DNA of 64,000 nt, taken from contig NC_060253.1 in NCBI RefSeq assembly GCF_921293095.1, positions 82,993,992 to 83,057,991 on the forward strand, written 5' to 3'. The notes beneath the pieces were generated by a model. It did no database searches. It saw nothing but the letters and a program-made list of their open reading frames with translations, and was not told where the DNA came from. Each line of letters opens with the position of its first letter. The first letter of the stretch is position 1. Positions 1-11,800 of this stretch are shown here, piece by piece. The position numbers and the translations under genes are program-made. This DNA is from Ischnura elegans. Lineage: Eukaryota > Arthropoda > Insecta > Odonata > Coenagrionidae.

Positions 1-98
1 CAATGAGGTCGCGCATGGCCTAAGCACCCAATGACATTGGCCTTTGATGATACCTCTCCCTCCGATCTTTATAACCCGGAACTAACATTAGTCTCGAC

Positions 99-571
99 AT
101 GGACGGCGCTCTCTCCAGTTGTTCTCCACACCTCCTGCTACTGGTGTTCGCCACTTTGTCCATCGTGTGTCCCTCGGCCCCTTTCCTGCTTCGCGTGGAC
201 CTCGGGGGTTACCGGAGGCAAGGGGAGGTCGCCCCCTCGTCCCCCCTCACCCACTCCGTCGCCCGGGATGTCATCTCCGACCCCCTGGGCCTCTACGCCG
301 TCTGCGCCGACGTGCCCTTCCCGCAGGACATTGAGTGCGACTTGAGTCTGGTGGCGAGAAGCGAGACGTGGGCTCGAACCCGGGGCGTCGTGGTGCAGGC
401 CGCGCTGTACTACGCGCACCCGGATGGCCACCCGGGGCACCACTGCGGCGTGGTGGCGAGGGGCCTGCCCGGGGCGGCGGCCCACGCCCCGCTTCGGGGC
501 CAACGCGTCTACTGCAGCCCGGCACTCAAGCCAGGCGCCAGGCCGGCGCTCAACGTCTCCGATGTGCACCG
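99..571 (+). CDS. Secreted-protein gene, exon 1
   Basis: This exon holds the initiator ATG, signal peptide and four of the six mature cysteines. It ends CACCG|GTGAGTGAG, a strong donor in phase 2. The frame is open for 157 codons in markedly GC-rich sequence, so open frames also appear on the opposite strand here; splice phase and the signal peptide favour the plus-strand frame. Confidence 0.65.
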
Positions 572-3500
572 GTGAGTGAGTGCCTTATTGTTAAGTGTAG
601 ATGGACGATGCGAAATAATCATTCGTATTTTGTCTGGATTTCATCACATGTTACTAGGGCGCAGTGGCGTAACTATGGATGAGGGGATATATCCCCCCCC
701 CCCCCCCAAAGCCTCTGAGAATTAAAAAAGTTAGGTATTTAAAACTATTCTATAGTTTTGAACTTTACTAACTGCATCTGCTTAAAGTTAAATTTGTAAA
801 TGCCAAAATGATGAAAAATGTATATCCAGGCATGTCATTTTTTCAAAAATTTTTCCGAAAAAGTTGCCTGGTGGAGGGGGGGGGTCGCCACCCTAGGCCA
901 TCCCATCCCCCCAAAGCATATTGATAGTTACGCCACTGCTAGGGTGGCCATGACTGTTTTGGCTTATACTGGGACATCTTAGTCAGGGGCCCAGCTAGGA
1001 ATTAAGGCTAGGGGGGGTTTTAGGCACAACTAAACCTAGGGGGTGTGGTATGCTCGCCAGGGTAAGCGGGAGGAGCAGGGGCCCTTCTCCCAGAAAATTT
1101 TTAAGATAAATGTTTCAATATGGTGAGTTATACGGCTTTCTGAGGGATATTTTATTAATCCTTACAGTAATCTATAAGTAATATTAATCCAATTAAGTAA
1201 AATGGATTAAACTTAAAAAATTTCTGAGCTCTTGGGGGGGTTTTACCCCCCATACCTCCCCTCACTGCACCACTGATTTTAGTACCAGGGGAGCAAGGGA
1301 ATTGGGGGTCCCCAGTGAAGCCCGAAAATCTATAGCCTTACTCCATGGAAATGGGTTTGTAAAATCAAAACTGAGATTATTTTTACTATTATTTTTATTA
1401 TTATTGTTATACATTGGGATGCATGGAGGGGAAGTGAGTAGAATGTCATTGGGGATGGAATCCGACAAAGGGCAAGGGGCAGTGCACTGCTACCATCGCT
1501 ACCGTGACATTCGGCTCCAAGCTGACATTTTCCTTTAGGTCTTTGATTATTACATTGAAGTTGCTGAGGTACTTTTTTTATTCAAAACTCTCATGCCATG
1601 TTGTGTTACGCTTTCTGTAATAAACTGCTATTACAAAAACGTAATTCCCACAATTTTTGCACGAAACAGGATAATAGTAGAGAATTTTCAAGAAAAAGAT
1701 GGGATACCCTCAAAAGCAACCTAAGCCAGGACTGTCCTGGCCAAACTGGGATGTATGGCCGCTTTACATATAGGGTGTATCGAATTATGTATCTATAAAT
1801 ATTCAAGGTGCACATGGCACAGAGTGGCAGATAAATAGAAAACATTAGTAATTTTCTACATTATTTTGTACTTTTTTTCTCAACCGGCTTCCAGGCTTCC
1901 ACCGACTTACAAAAAATATTGGGGGGGCCCTAACCGGGGATCTTGCCCTGGGAAATTTTATAAGTAGTGAGTTTCAAGTTTTTTAAGCATTTTAGAAGAG
2001 TCATATGATCAACATTAGAACCCTGATAAGTCGAATCTCGATATCTGAACACTCCGGGGAAAATCGATAAGCCTGACACATTTTTTCCTCACACCCATAA
2101 CGAATTTTTGAGGGGGCTCAGGCCCCCTCAGGCCCCATAGAGTCGGTGCCACTGCATAATATAACTTAATTAATTTCTTGAATTATTGGGGGGGCTCCGC
2201 CCCCCCAAATGAATTATTGAGGGGGCTCGAGCCCCCTCAGGCCCCATGGAGTCGGCGCCTATGCCAGTTTCAATAGGTATACCTCACTTGTCAACCCCAA
2301 GAGCTGTCTGAATGACAAGCAGCAAGCCTGACGTTTATGTACTTATATTGCTAGGTAGGGTAGGCTGGGTAACATGAGTGAATAGATGGGGTTTGTTGGA
2401 CATTTAAGAGGATAAGAGTCGGTTCAGGGCAGGGGTGCAGCCAGAAATTAAGTCTAGGCAGGGTTTTGGGCACAACGAATACTGAAGGGTCTGGGGGGTA
2501 TGGAATAACCACCAGGGTAAGCGGGAGGTGCGTGGGCCCTCCCCCAGAAAATTTTTAAGATAAATGGTTCAAAATGGTGGAGTTCTACGGCTGTGTGATT
2601 AGTTCGACGTTTTGTTTGTGAGACATCCGTCCCCCTCATATTAACCCTCTTAGTGCTATCCATATTCCTGGGGTACTGGTGAGAAATGGGGAGTGTATTT
2701 TAATCAAATATAGCAACTAGGGAAAAAAACAATGCAAACCTATTTTATAATAAAGTATACTAAGTATGTATATATATTTTATTTTTATTATAAATAGCTC
2801 AAGTCAATATCAATAAACATAGAAACACAAAAAAAACCAACACTCACAGGGGAAAATAAACTTGGGAGTTTTCGAAGTAGTGACTTCTTTATCAACCTAA
2901 GTAAGAATGGGGAGGAGAGGAGTGTGTTGGGCGAGGGAAAAGAGGGGGAAAGGTGTATGGGGAGAGGGGGTTAGACATACACCTCTCCCCTCTTTTCCCT
3001 TGTCCAATACACTCCTTTCCTCCCCATTCTTACTTAGGTTGATGAAGAAGTCACTACTTCGAAAGCTACCAAGTTTATTTTCCCGTGTGAGTGTTTATTT
3101 TTTTGTTTCTATGTTTATTGATATTGACTTGAACTATTTATATTACGTGCTACGTGCATCTCATTTTTCCGAAACGTTGTGCATTTTATTTTTATTAAAT
3201 ATATTATGTATATTTTATTATAAGGTATCTATTCATTTTATTCATACAATGTTTTTTTTATTTCATTTATTTTTTATTTAATTAAATAACGGACTACATG
3301 AGAGCCGATATATCAGCCCACCGCACTTTTCTCCCGAGCGGCAAAAGCCGATACATTGGCCCACCACACTAAAAGGGTTAATTACAAAATTTGTCGCATT
3401 AAAATATTTTTATGAAAAAATTCTCTAAGCTCTGGGGGGTGTTTTATCCCCCAAAATCCTCCCTCGCTACACCACTGGTTTAGCGTCATTGTAAAAGATC

Positions 3501-3917
3501 AACTTGTGCATCTATTTTAGCTTTGTCAGTTTTATATATACATATCTCTGTCTTGCAATTTTGTAAAGTCTATGCATTTTAGTTAGAGCTCCGGCAAATG
3601 ATCTCACATTCTCCTCATGTGTGCACAGGGTGTTGCTGTCCGTGTCCAAGGTATCTTCCGCCAAACCCTGCGACATGTCCTTTGTGTTTGCGGGAGTGAT
3701 AACAGACAGGCCATCCGATGGGGAGGCGGCTGCCAACCCTCTCGTCAAGTTCCTGTACAATGGAGGGGACTGCGATGGTGAAGAGTCAACAGCTGACGTT
3801 GCTACAGCTACAGCAGTCACTGGAGGAGAGGAGGAGGGAGAAGTGGTGGATGCATTGGTGGTGACAGGGAAGCTACAGGTTGTGACGCACCTCGGAAAGG
3901 CATACCCTGACTACTGA
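99..3917 (+). CDS. Unrecognised secreted protein, two exons, 253 aa
   Basis: Exons 99-571 and 3629-3917 join in phase (CG|G gives Arg) to a 253-residue reading frame ending in TGA. The start at 99 is chosen because it is followed by a hydrophobic stretch (residues ~11-28, LLLLVFATLSIVC) typical of a signal peptide. The mature part has six cysteines, enough for three disulfides, one N-glycosylation sequon (NVS, ~residue 152) and no further membrane segment, so a secreted or extracellular role is inferred. A short acidic, Thr/Ala-rich segment (~residues 207-230) is probably disordered. I do not recognise the family and assign no function. The coding exons are clearly more GC-rich than the intron. 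It lies on the same strand as, and upstream of, the receptor exons that begin at 8678. The stop codon argues against it being the receptor's N-terminus, but it could sit inside a 5' intron of the receptor if that gene starts before the window. Confidence 0.68.
662..938. mobile_element. hAT-type non-autonomous element, family A, copy 1
   Basis: The ends are inverted copies of CAGTGGCGTAACTAT. The flanking 8 bases are CTAGGGCG on the left and CTAGGGTG on the right, a 7/8 target-site duplication as expected for hAT transposons. No coding capacity. Related copies are at 28108-28392 and 29725-29994. Confidence 0.82.
984..1275. mobile_element. hAT-type non-autonomous element, family B, copy 1
   Basis: It begins CAGGGGCCCAGCTAGG and ends GCACCACTG. 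The flanks ATCTTAGT and ATTTTAGT form a 7/8 target duplication. The interior is shared with the copies at 2430-3477 and 22685-22979, including the ACGGCTTTCTGAGGGATATT stretch. Confidence 0.8.
1896..2150 (+). repeat. Dispersed repeat, ~250 bp, copy 1
   Basis: This stretch matches 9207-9453 in inverted orientation, from the GACTTACAAAAAATATT end to the GGGGGCTC...GCCCC end. A second, short copy of the G/C-rich end lies at ~2187-2265. The class is not clear; no convincing target duplication was identified. Confidence 0.65.
2645..3377. mobile_element. TTAA-flanked (piggyBac-like) non-autonomous element with internal foldback
   Basis: It is flanked exactly by TTAA at 2641-2644 and 3378-3381. The ends are inverted: CCCTCTTAGTG on the left and CACTAAAAGGG on the right. 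A related copy is at 37529-37886, sharing the GCCGATATATCGGCC-like motif near the right end. TTAA duplication with CCC-starting ends is the hallmark of the piggyBac group. No transposase is visible. Confidence 0.75.
2791..3140. repeat. Long imperfect inverted repeat (foldback)
   Basis: Left arm ~2791-2962 and right arm ~2977-3140 are reverse complements over ~165 bp with scattered mismatches and a ~15-bp spacer. It lies wholly inside the TTAA element, so it may be the element's own core or an older foldback captured by it. Confidence 0.75.
3629..3917 (+). CDS. Secreted-protein gene, exon 2 (terminal)
   Basis: The acceptor is TCATGTGTGCACAG|GG after a pyrimidine-rich stretch. One base completes the split Arg codon, then 95 codons run to TGA at 3915-3917. 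It carries the last two cysteines and the acidic low-complexity segment. A weak internal donor (CTACAG|GTTGTG near 3879) exists, but nothing shows that it is used. Confidence 0.63.
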
Positions 3918-4137
3918 ATTAGCAATATTTAGTGCTTGTGCCTGTGAATATATTTGCAATGTTAGCCATGGCAAAATAATTGAGAGTGGATGTGAAAATG
4001 TGACAGGTTTCGGAAGAAAGACTGTGAGGAAGGGCATTCCTGATTGCAGACAAATAGGGGTGGAACGCAGTGGCGGGGCAGAACCGGGTAAGCAATATTT
4101 TAAGTGCAAAAAAAGGTGCTGCGCAAGCTGTAATGGC

Positions 4138-4448
4138 CAATGATGTAGTTGGGAAAAAATATTAGGCGGTACTCACCAAAAATTGTCAACAGATGAACAT
4201 GTATTATACATTCGGCCGCAATTGAAATGTCAAACTCCAACTCTTATATTAGTTCCAAATTGTGCCACGAGATAACTCTGAACAAGTAAATAATCATTTC
4301 TGATTTTTCTCTCTGAAATCCTTTGGACAATTTACAGTAGGGCTATTTTCCACAGATTTAAAAAGGTAGTTTTACCGGTACTCTTACAATGTGTTTGGAT
4401 TTCAGGGGATATGCCGTACCAGCTCATTCCAGCCCAACTACAGTACTG
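4138..4448 (+). mobile_element. hAT-type non-autonomous element, family C, copy 1
   Basis: The ends are inverted (GATGTAGTTGGG and CCCAACTACAGTACTG). The flanks GTAATGGC and GTAATACC agree at 6 of 8 positions. The interior matches 16952-17269 (inverted) and 28864-29134 (direct). Confidence 0.75.
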
Positions 4449-6317
4449 GTAATACCTATATCTACGGGTAAGCCTTCATCTACGGGTATTTTTTGTGTAC
4501 ATGTGAACCAGAAAATGAAGAAAAAATGTGTGTTTGACCCCTTGTTTTTAACCAAGGAAAGGGTACACAATAACAAAATGTAACATTGAAGGCACATAGG
4601 TAGTCATTGGGCACTCAAAACCAATTTTTTTCTCTTTCCTTGGATTTAAATACTTTATACTTTGTCTTATCTTTTTACATAGGTCTCCCTAATTACCATG
4701 ACACTAAGTAATTATTTTTACATTTTTACAATCTACTGCTTTTGGGAGAAAAATATCCAACCCAAGTCTTTTCTGGAGGTTGGTTGACACTCGTAAAAAT
4801 ATTCTACACAAAATACTCATGTAATTCAAAATAAATAGCTCATTGCCATTGTATTATTTTTTTATGAGATCAATTTTTTGCATAATCCCCCCTGTCATTA
4901 ATATGTATGTAGTGGCAAAACATTTTCCTCATGTAATGTTCCTACTTTTGATGATGAATTCGACTGTTTGACGAAATCAGTAATTTTGTTTTTGGGCATT
5001 AAATTTCTTGGTGAATCAATAAAATGTTCAATGTTCTTTCATATGTGTGCTGAAATTCCATTTGTACCAATAATTAATAAAAAAAACTTCCAAACTTTGA
5101 CCATTCTCTTGTTATTCGAATCCATTTTGTCTTTCTTCTCTTTATATTTGTGCAAATCATTTCTTTTATTCCAAATCCGTGGTCACTTTGTGATGGTATT
5201 GATGAGACAGCAAACTGAGTGTATGCGTAACGCAAAAGTATATGTATATTCTTTTGTTTATTTTTTCTATACAACTAAGTGTTTTCTTTTTCTCAAGCAC
5301 ATACTATGTTACTTGCTATTCCTTTATGATAAAAATGTAAATGGATGTAAAATGTGATGGAAATGATATGTGCATGTGAGTTTCCTACTAAACCTTCCAG
5401 ATTATGACCATCCAGAGTTACGGCCAAAATTATTTGAAAATGCAGAATCCCCCAAATTTCTCCTTCAAAATGCTATGAAAGTCACAAGTATATTTCAGCA
5501 ATTATAAAATTATTCATCATTTTTATTCATATCTTTATTCTTTATCTTTATATCTATTAAAGGATTGTGCACAAAAAGTTTGTGTACTTCACTGAGTGAA
5601 TCCACATCAGTTAGCGTAGCAACATTTTAGGGCTAGAGGTCTGAGGATGTTATTACCACCTACGATGCCTGCTCCTAACAGCAGGGTACAATGCTGTGCA
5701 ATACGAGAATCTTATGATTAAGCTCCATGTTTTCAGTGAAGAGTTCCCCATGTCCACTCCAGCAGTGTTTTTTGCATAACAACCTTTCGTCCAGCATGGA
5801 GGCATTTTCCATGAGAATTTGAGAATTACTTCCGCCATTGCAGCTCTAGGGGTCATTGGAGCGTGGCGTGGCCTACAACCAGTCCAACCTAAGACCAAGT
5901 CTTTCAAAAGTATACTGTTTGTAAGTCAGGGAGTGCCTGTTTAAGCTTTTCAGTACCTTGAGTGACCCGATTTGACCTCCAGAAGGGGATGAGTAAGGCT
6001 ACCAAAGAAGGCAAATTATGGTAAATAGGCTTCCTTTAGCAAGGCTCCTCCCCTATACGACTGTCAAACATGTATGACCTATTTTCTTTGCATCTGGAGC
6101 ACCATTAAACTGAGGGTCCACTGTTGACTCCTTTGTATATAGGAGCCAACGATATAAAAAGATTGGTGTTCATCCTTCCATCAGGATGACATCCACATGT
6201 GGTATTTCTATTCAGAGGATGAAAAAGGGTAGTAGGTAATACTTTGCATAGAAAGAGGTATCTCTATTAATAGGAAGGATCACAGGTTCTGTCACCTGCA
6301 GGTTAAACAAGTATTAA

Positions 6318-7202
6318 CCCTTTCGAGATGGCAGAGTTTTCGTCTTAGTATGACTGCTGTGCTGAGCCCCAAGAGACACTTTTTTCTCGTGGTACGGAGC
6401 ATTTTTGGAGGACATTCGTTAAGAAGGGTCTCACTGATAATCACACGCTCTAAGCTCCAACGTTTTTCAACACCTTCCAGTGGGGACTCCGCATTATCTC
6501 GGACTCCGAGAGTAGTTGTGCTCCCTTCTTTCGGGGTTTACGACCCTACCTGCTGCATTGGTTCGTGGTCAACTTATACATTGCTTATATGTATTTGTCA
6601 CATGGATAATTGTTGCTTGCACATAAATTGCAGACTTTGAAGTAAATTCCTCATTTTTTACTGAGCATTTTCAAATTTTAAACAAAGTTCTAAGGTCAAT
6701 ATTAACACATTAAATGCAGCAACAATTTCCATGTTGATGCTTATACAGAACTCGAAGATATAAGTTAATATTTATCATAGAATTTCGTTTAAAAATTGTA
6801 AATACTGCTCAAAAGACAAAGATTTCAATTCTTAGTTTATATTTCTTGAGAAAAGAACAAATATTTATTTTGAAAACTGACTGGATAAACAATTGCATGA
6901 CCCCCCTTACCGCTAAGAGGGGTAATAAAAGACTAGGGGTCAGGGTACCTGCTCCCGGATTCCGAGGATAAAGCCCTCTTAAGCCCTTTAGGGTTCTTGG
7001 TAAAGCATAAACCCAGCAGTATTGGGTCCCGAAACAAAGACGTCGTACACCCTCGACCATCACAAAAGGGGGAAAGCTAGGAAACGTATATATTCAGCAT
7101 TCGTTAACTTGTGTAAGAAAATCCCCGATGAAAATATACAGCTTTTGTCTCTCGGGTCAAGAAATGCCCACACATATATTTACGTCTTTAGTAGGGAAAA
7201 GG
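6318..7202 (+). mobile_element. TTAA-flanked (piggyBac-like) element, family P1, copy 1
   Basis: It begins after TTAA (6314-6317) with CCCTTTCGAGATGG and ends near GGGAAAAGG, followed by TTAG, a decayed TTAA. It aligns along its length with copies at 12071-12935 and 18675-20754 (inverted), for example at TTGTTGCTTGCAC and at the CTCGGGTCAAGAAA end. Confidence 0.72.
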
Positions 7203-8677
7203 TTAGAGATGAAAGATTTCAGGCTTCCCCAGCAGATGGCTGAGATGAATTCTTCTTTGGTATTACAATGTGTCAGAGAGTCCATATTGTCAGATGTTTT
7301 GCTATGAAAGTATTCTAGCGAAGCGTTGGCCAACATCTTACCCATTGTTATACCCAAGAAGAATTCATCAAAATATAAAGGGAATATCACTCTCAGCCCT
7401 GCTTATTTTTTTTTGTATTCTTTGCTTTCCTCCCCTCTTCCCCCCCAATTTCTTCGTTCCTCTACCCCGATGGTTGGGATGTGTGTAAAGAGCTTGCTTG
7501 ATGACAGGAATTAGACCTTGAAAATGATTGTAAGCATCTAAACCGCAGTCAGTCATATTTAAAAACATAACAAGAATTATAAATTTTTTTAATTTATTAA
7601 GTGATTATGTAAGTCACTATGCCCTCCCGTTATTGTCGTCATCTGCCGGAAAGGACAGGAAAAGTCACACAGAAAAAGGATGAACTCACATGTCATGCAC
7701 ACTTACTCTTTATTGTGTCACTTCATTTACATACTCATATTGACTGACAACTATCGAGTCATCTCCCTCTCGTCAGCGCGTTATCCTGCTATTACTAGCT
7801 CACATGCACCGCATGGTCACATTCACGGTACGCCTTACCTTGCTTGGTCATGACTTGGTCACTAGTACTTCTGGTAGCCAAAGAGGTTGGCTGGGTGGTG
7901 GGGAAGGGTGAAAACGAAAGGAAAGAAGGAAAGATGATGAGCGCGTCGTTTGGTTGGGAAAGGAATGTAGAAATGCATGTGTTGGCCGCCTCTTACTTGA
8001 TTAATATTTAAGGATTAAGAGACCTACATTGTTATGGCAGGGCTATTTTCGGACAATGGTTATATTGAATGTATATAAGGTTATATTAATAGTAGCATGG
8101 TTGTCTGGCAAAGGATGCAAAACAGGAAATTAGTCCTCACCACATCCTGGAACACAGTATACCCACCATTCAACCACTTTCTACTATTCTGCCAAGTATA
8201 TTCAATTTCTCTGAAGTGAATTTAATGAGGAAATTTTTTACCATATCTTCTTTCCATATCCATAGGTTCTTCATCACACAGCCCTTATTTTTAGCAAATT
8301 GCTAATGCGAGTAAAATATTAATCTAATACAAAAATGTTTATATTTCAGCTTAGAAAGCTGCTGCTAATCAAATTTTATTACCATTTGGATAAAATAAAG
8401 AGCGATACTTTTTGCATTAGAATTTTTTCTATTTATTTAATATTGTGCAAAAGTAGGTATCTCTTGTTAATCCTTGACAATGCTTTATGTCCATGGTACC
8501 AACTGAGCAATTACCATTATTATTATCATGAAACGCAGAAAAGTCATGTCATATAATAGCTCAGAGACTGTTTTTTTATATATGTACATATATGTATTTG
8601 ATTGCGCTGAATCATGAATGCATCAGTGGATTGATTTTTCTTCTTTTTCTTTCTTTTGCACTTTGATGTATGTGCAG

Positions 8678-8833
8678 GCCAATGCTACAAGGCAGTGCAT
8701 GGAGAATGGCCAATGGCAGCAGAACCCTGACAATCCCGATGCCACGTGGACCAACTTCTCACAGTGCTACCCCAACTTCATCACGACCATCTTGGTGCCA
8801 TTTAGTCCACTGGAGGCAAACTCATCCTTTAAT
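8678..8833 (+). CDS. PTHR: Receptor exon: hormone-binding domain, second half
   Basis: The acceptor TTGATGTATGTGCAG precedes 52 codons with CMENGQWQQN, TWTNFSQC and three N-glycosylation sequons (NAT, NFS, NSS). The Cys-x-x-x-Gly-x-Trp pattern and a final Cys are standard for this domain. The donor is taken as AAT|GTTAGC at 8834, phase 0; TTG|GTGCCA about 38 bp earlier is also phase 0 and cannot be excluded. Confidence 0.82.
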
Positions 8834-11800
8834 GTTAGCACAAATTTAATTTTTCTAAAATTGAAACTCTGATTAATCTGAAACACTATGTTACATTTCT
8901 GAACTTGGACAGTTAAGAACAGGTACCTATGTAAGCTATATGGAACCAGCAGGGAAACAATATGGGTCAGATGAAACTGGGTATGGAACCATTCTGGAAT
9001 ATACGGAACAGGAACATGGAACTAGTAGGGAACTAAATGGGAAAGGAAGGAACTGATTGGGAATTAACATATGTAGGGAACAAACATGCAGCAAAAGAAA
9101 CTTATGTAGGAAACCTTTTTGAATAACAGGGAACAGGTTTCCAAAGAAATGGTGTGTTATTGATTTTTTTTCTTGCATCCGCAACTTCCAGATCAGGAAC
9201 GTCAGACTCCATGGGGCCTGAGGGGGCCCGAGCCCCCTAAAAATTCGTTATGACTGTGAGGAAAAAATGTGTCAGGCTTCTCGATTTTCCCCGGTGTGTC
9301 CAGATATCAAAACTCGAGTTATCAGGGTTCTAATGTTGATCATATGACTCTTCTTAAATGCTTAAAAAACTTAAAACTCACTACTTATAAATATTCCTGG
9401 GGCAAGATCCCTGGTTTGGGCCCCCCAATATTTTTTGTAAGTCGGCATCCCTGAACATCAGCCACGTATCCATTCCAGAGAAGGAACTTCAGCTACATAC
9501 ATACCTGTAACAGTGCTAACCTGAACAAGTTTTTATCTAATTTTAAATGGGAACTGGTAGGGAACTTTAGATAGGTTATGTACTTGCATGGAATCGGGAC
9601 AAAAAATCAGTAGATTTACTCTTTGTCACTGCACTGCTTACTTCTTTCTGAAGGGGAACACCTTTTCAGCTTCATATTTCAAAATTCATACCAGTTCCCA
9701 ACTGTCCAATTTCAGACCTCAAATACTTTATCCAGATTTGAAAATTTAAGATCAGAAATTTTTGATAGAGAAATGAAATGTTGATTTTATTTTCCACAAT
9801 AGGAAAAGAAAGGAATATTTTTATACGTATATTGGTGTAACCTGCTCATTTCATTCACGATATGTATTCTGATTAAATGATTTTTTTAATTGCAGCAATG
9901 GATTCCAGTGGTGAAGACCATGTCAAAAGTGGGGTACAGTGTCTCCCTCATCACACTAGTCGTTGCATTCACAATAATGGCCTCAATTAAGTGAGTTTTC
10001 TTTAATATAAATTTCCATTATTCTATTTTTGTGCAACTGCATGCATTTAAATTCATGCATTATTTCAAAAGACATAAATTTTTCCTGCCCCATACAATGA
10101 TAAATCACTTTTTATTGCAATTGATAACTTCATTTGCACTATCAAGAACATAGTTATACATATTTACTGGTATTTCAATGGGATTCTAACGTTACATTTT
10201 ATTTCATAAGTCCAAAGGGCAATGTGAGCTCTTTGAATTATAATTGCTGCCTAAAACTACCTATCGATATCGATTTATATTATTGCACTTCAAGAATAAT
10301 ATGAACTGGACAGTCAGGAAAAGTATGGTGTATGTACTTTAAAAATACGTAACCCACTGGCATGCATTAATTTTGGCGTTCCTTTAATTTTAGACCATAA
10401 CCAAAGTATGCGATGAGACATAAAGCAGAATGAACAAGAAAAACAATACATATGTACATATCAATTTCAATTAGAATTAATAAGTAGATTGAAAATGAAG
10501 CGGTGATAGCCACAGTATTTGACGATGAATAATAAGCATTCTTTAGCATGCTACAGGGAAGATTTTTAAGGTGAATAACTCAAGATTGAGAAATTCACTT
10601 GAATTGCATTGTAAAGCACACAGAACACTTTGTGCCCCTGATAGGACGCAGTCCATATATCGCCTCCATACAACGAAACCCCCTGATGCAAAGTCATGGT
10701 TTTTCCAGTTCCAACAAAGCCGTTCCATGGAGGGTTACTTTATATTGAAAATGTAACTTTTTATCAAACTATTAACAGTTAACTAACAATCAACTCATGA
10801 GTATGGGAGTGAAAGTGTGTGATCGTTTTCTTAGTGCCTGTGTGTGCATCTGTGAACATAGCCAAATATACTCAACAGGGCCACTTCAGAATTCCAGATT
10901 ATAACCCAAGCAGTCATAGTGCAACCCTGTCAGCCCTTACAATGAATCAGCCACCCCATTTGGATGTTAGCCCTTTTGGTTTGGTTTGGGAAAATTTTCC
11001 ATGGAAGCCATAGTCTTTTACCTGTTTGGCCGCTCAAATAGGATTGGGCCTCCCAAAAAAATTTTCCCACACCGAATGAAAGACTTGCAATATAGTCAAC
11101 ACAGATGAAGGATTAAAAACTAGCCTGTAGATTCTACCCTTCCACCATCAACGACTGGCTTTCATAAAATGAACTCTGCCCTAAAATTATTGAATGCATA
11201 TTGCTTTAATTACACATATGTAGGGACATGCAAAAGGTGGGGTTATTTTATAGCCAAAAGTGGTGTTATTTTTCTACAAAAGCGATGTTATTTTGCCCTG
11301 AAATCGGTGTTATTTTAACGGCAAAGTAATTTATGTTGATTGAGGGCAGTGGCCCACCCATTGCCTTAAATTTAGGATATTATTGATTGGGAATAATTAA
11401 AGCAATAATATACATGGAGTATTGACTGAATTAACCTATTTTACATATTTATCCTTTGCGTATACATATATCTAGCTTACTTAGAGAGAAATTACTTTTA
11501 AATGTCTGTAATTTCAAATGAAATATTGCTATTGTGATCAAGTTGTCATCTTTTACATTTGTTCTCTTATCTGTTAACACAGCGTTATAGCAGGAAAGAA
11601 ATCTTTCTCAGTCCATGTTTGCAGAAGTGATCCAAATTGCTTAAAGGCACTTAGATGCAAAGGATGTCTCAGACATTCGAGCTCCTGGATTGCTTTAATT
11701 ACATCCACTGAACCCCGGGAATTTTGCTTTTGTAGTAATTTCTGTAATCCTCCCAACCCCAACATCAACTTCTCTGTCTCCATTGATTCCAGGCCATGAA

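Larger units (their letters stand above)
2430..3477. mobile_element. hAT-type non-autonomous element, family B, copy 2, interrupted
   Basis: Outer parts 2430-2640 and 3382-3477 match the ends of family B copies 1 and 3. The centre is replaced by a TTAA-flanked element at 2645-3377, so this copy is older than its insert. The outer target duplication is too degraded to call. Confidence 0.7.
572..3628 (+). other. Intron of the secreted-protein gene
   Basis: This 3.06-kb GT-AG intron is filled mostly by small DNA elements: hAT-type elements at 662-938, 984-1275 and 2430-3477 (the last with a nested TTAA element) and a dispersed repeat at ~1896-2150. In 1276-1885 I see only AT-rich sequence with no recognisable feature. 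Confidence 0.6.
3918..8677. other. No recognised exon; repeats only
   Basis: Between the secreted-protein stop codon and the first receptor exon found, I see a hAT-type element (4138-4448) and a TTAA element (6318-7202). The rest is AT-rich sequence with short open frames that match nothing I know. I searched for the missing first half of the receptor's hormone-binding domain (a cysteine-tryptophan-rich exon) and did not find it; a very short exon could be missed. A comparatively CpG-containing stretch near 7740-7960 is the only candidate for a promoter-like region and is weak. Confidence 0.5.

Noticed and set aside
68-74. TTTATAA as a TATA box for the secreted-protein gene
   Set aside because: It is only ~25 bp before the ATG, which would place the transcription start at or after the start codon.
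31-345. 104-codon plus-strand frame overlapping the secreted-protein start
   Set aside because: A shadow frame in GC-rich sequence, proline/serine-rich, with no splice partner.
138-569. Long minus-strand open frames opposite the first exon of the secreted-protein gene
   Set aside because: They arise from high GC content. They lack a signal peptide and splice partners, whereas the plus-strand frame splices in phase to a second exon.
2932-3281. Hydrophobic open frame (RLMKKSLLRKLPSLFSR) as a membrane protein
   Set aside because: It lies inside the foldback of a TTAA element; the hydrophobicity comes from poly-T tracts.
5653-5907. 84-codon minus-strand frame with a protein-like composition
   Set aside because: It faintly resembles dispersed repeat sequence, but I cannot tie it to a family or find flanking exons.
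9896-9990. Reading the TM1 exon in the frame beginning MDSSGEDHVKS
   Set aside because: It does not splice in phase and lacks a membrane helix; the frame QWIPVVK gives the class B TM1.
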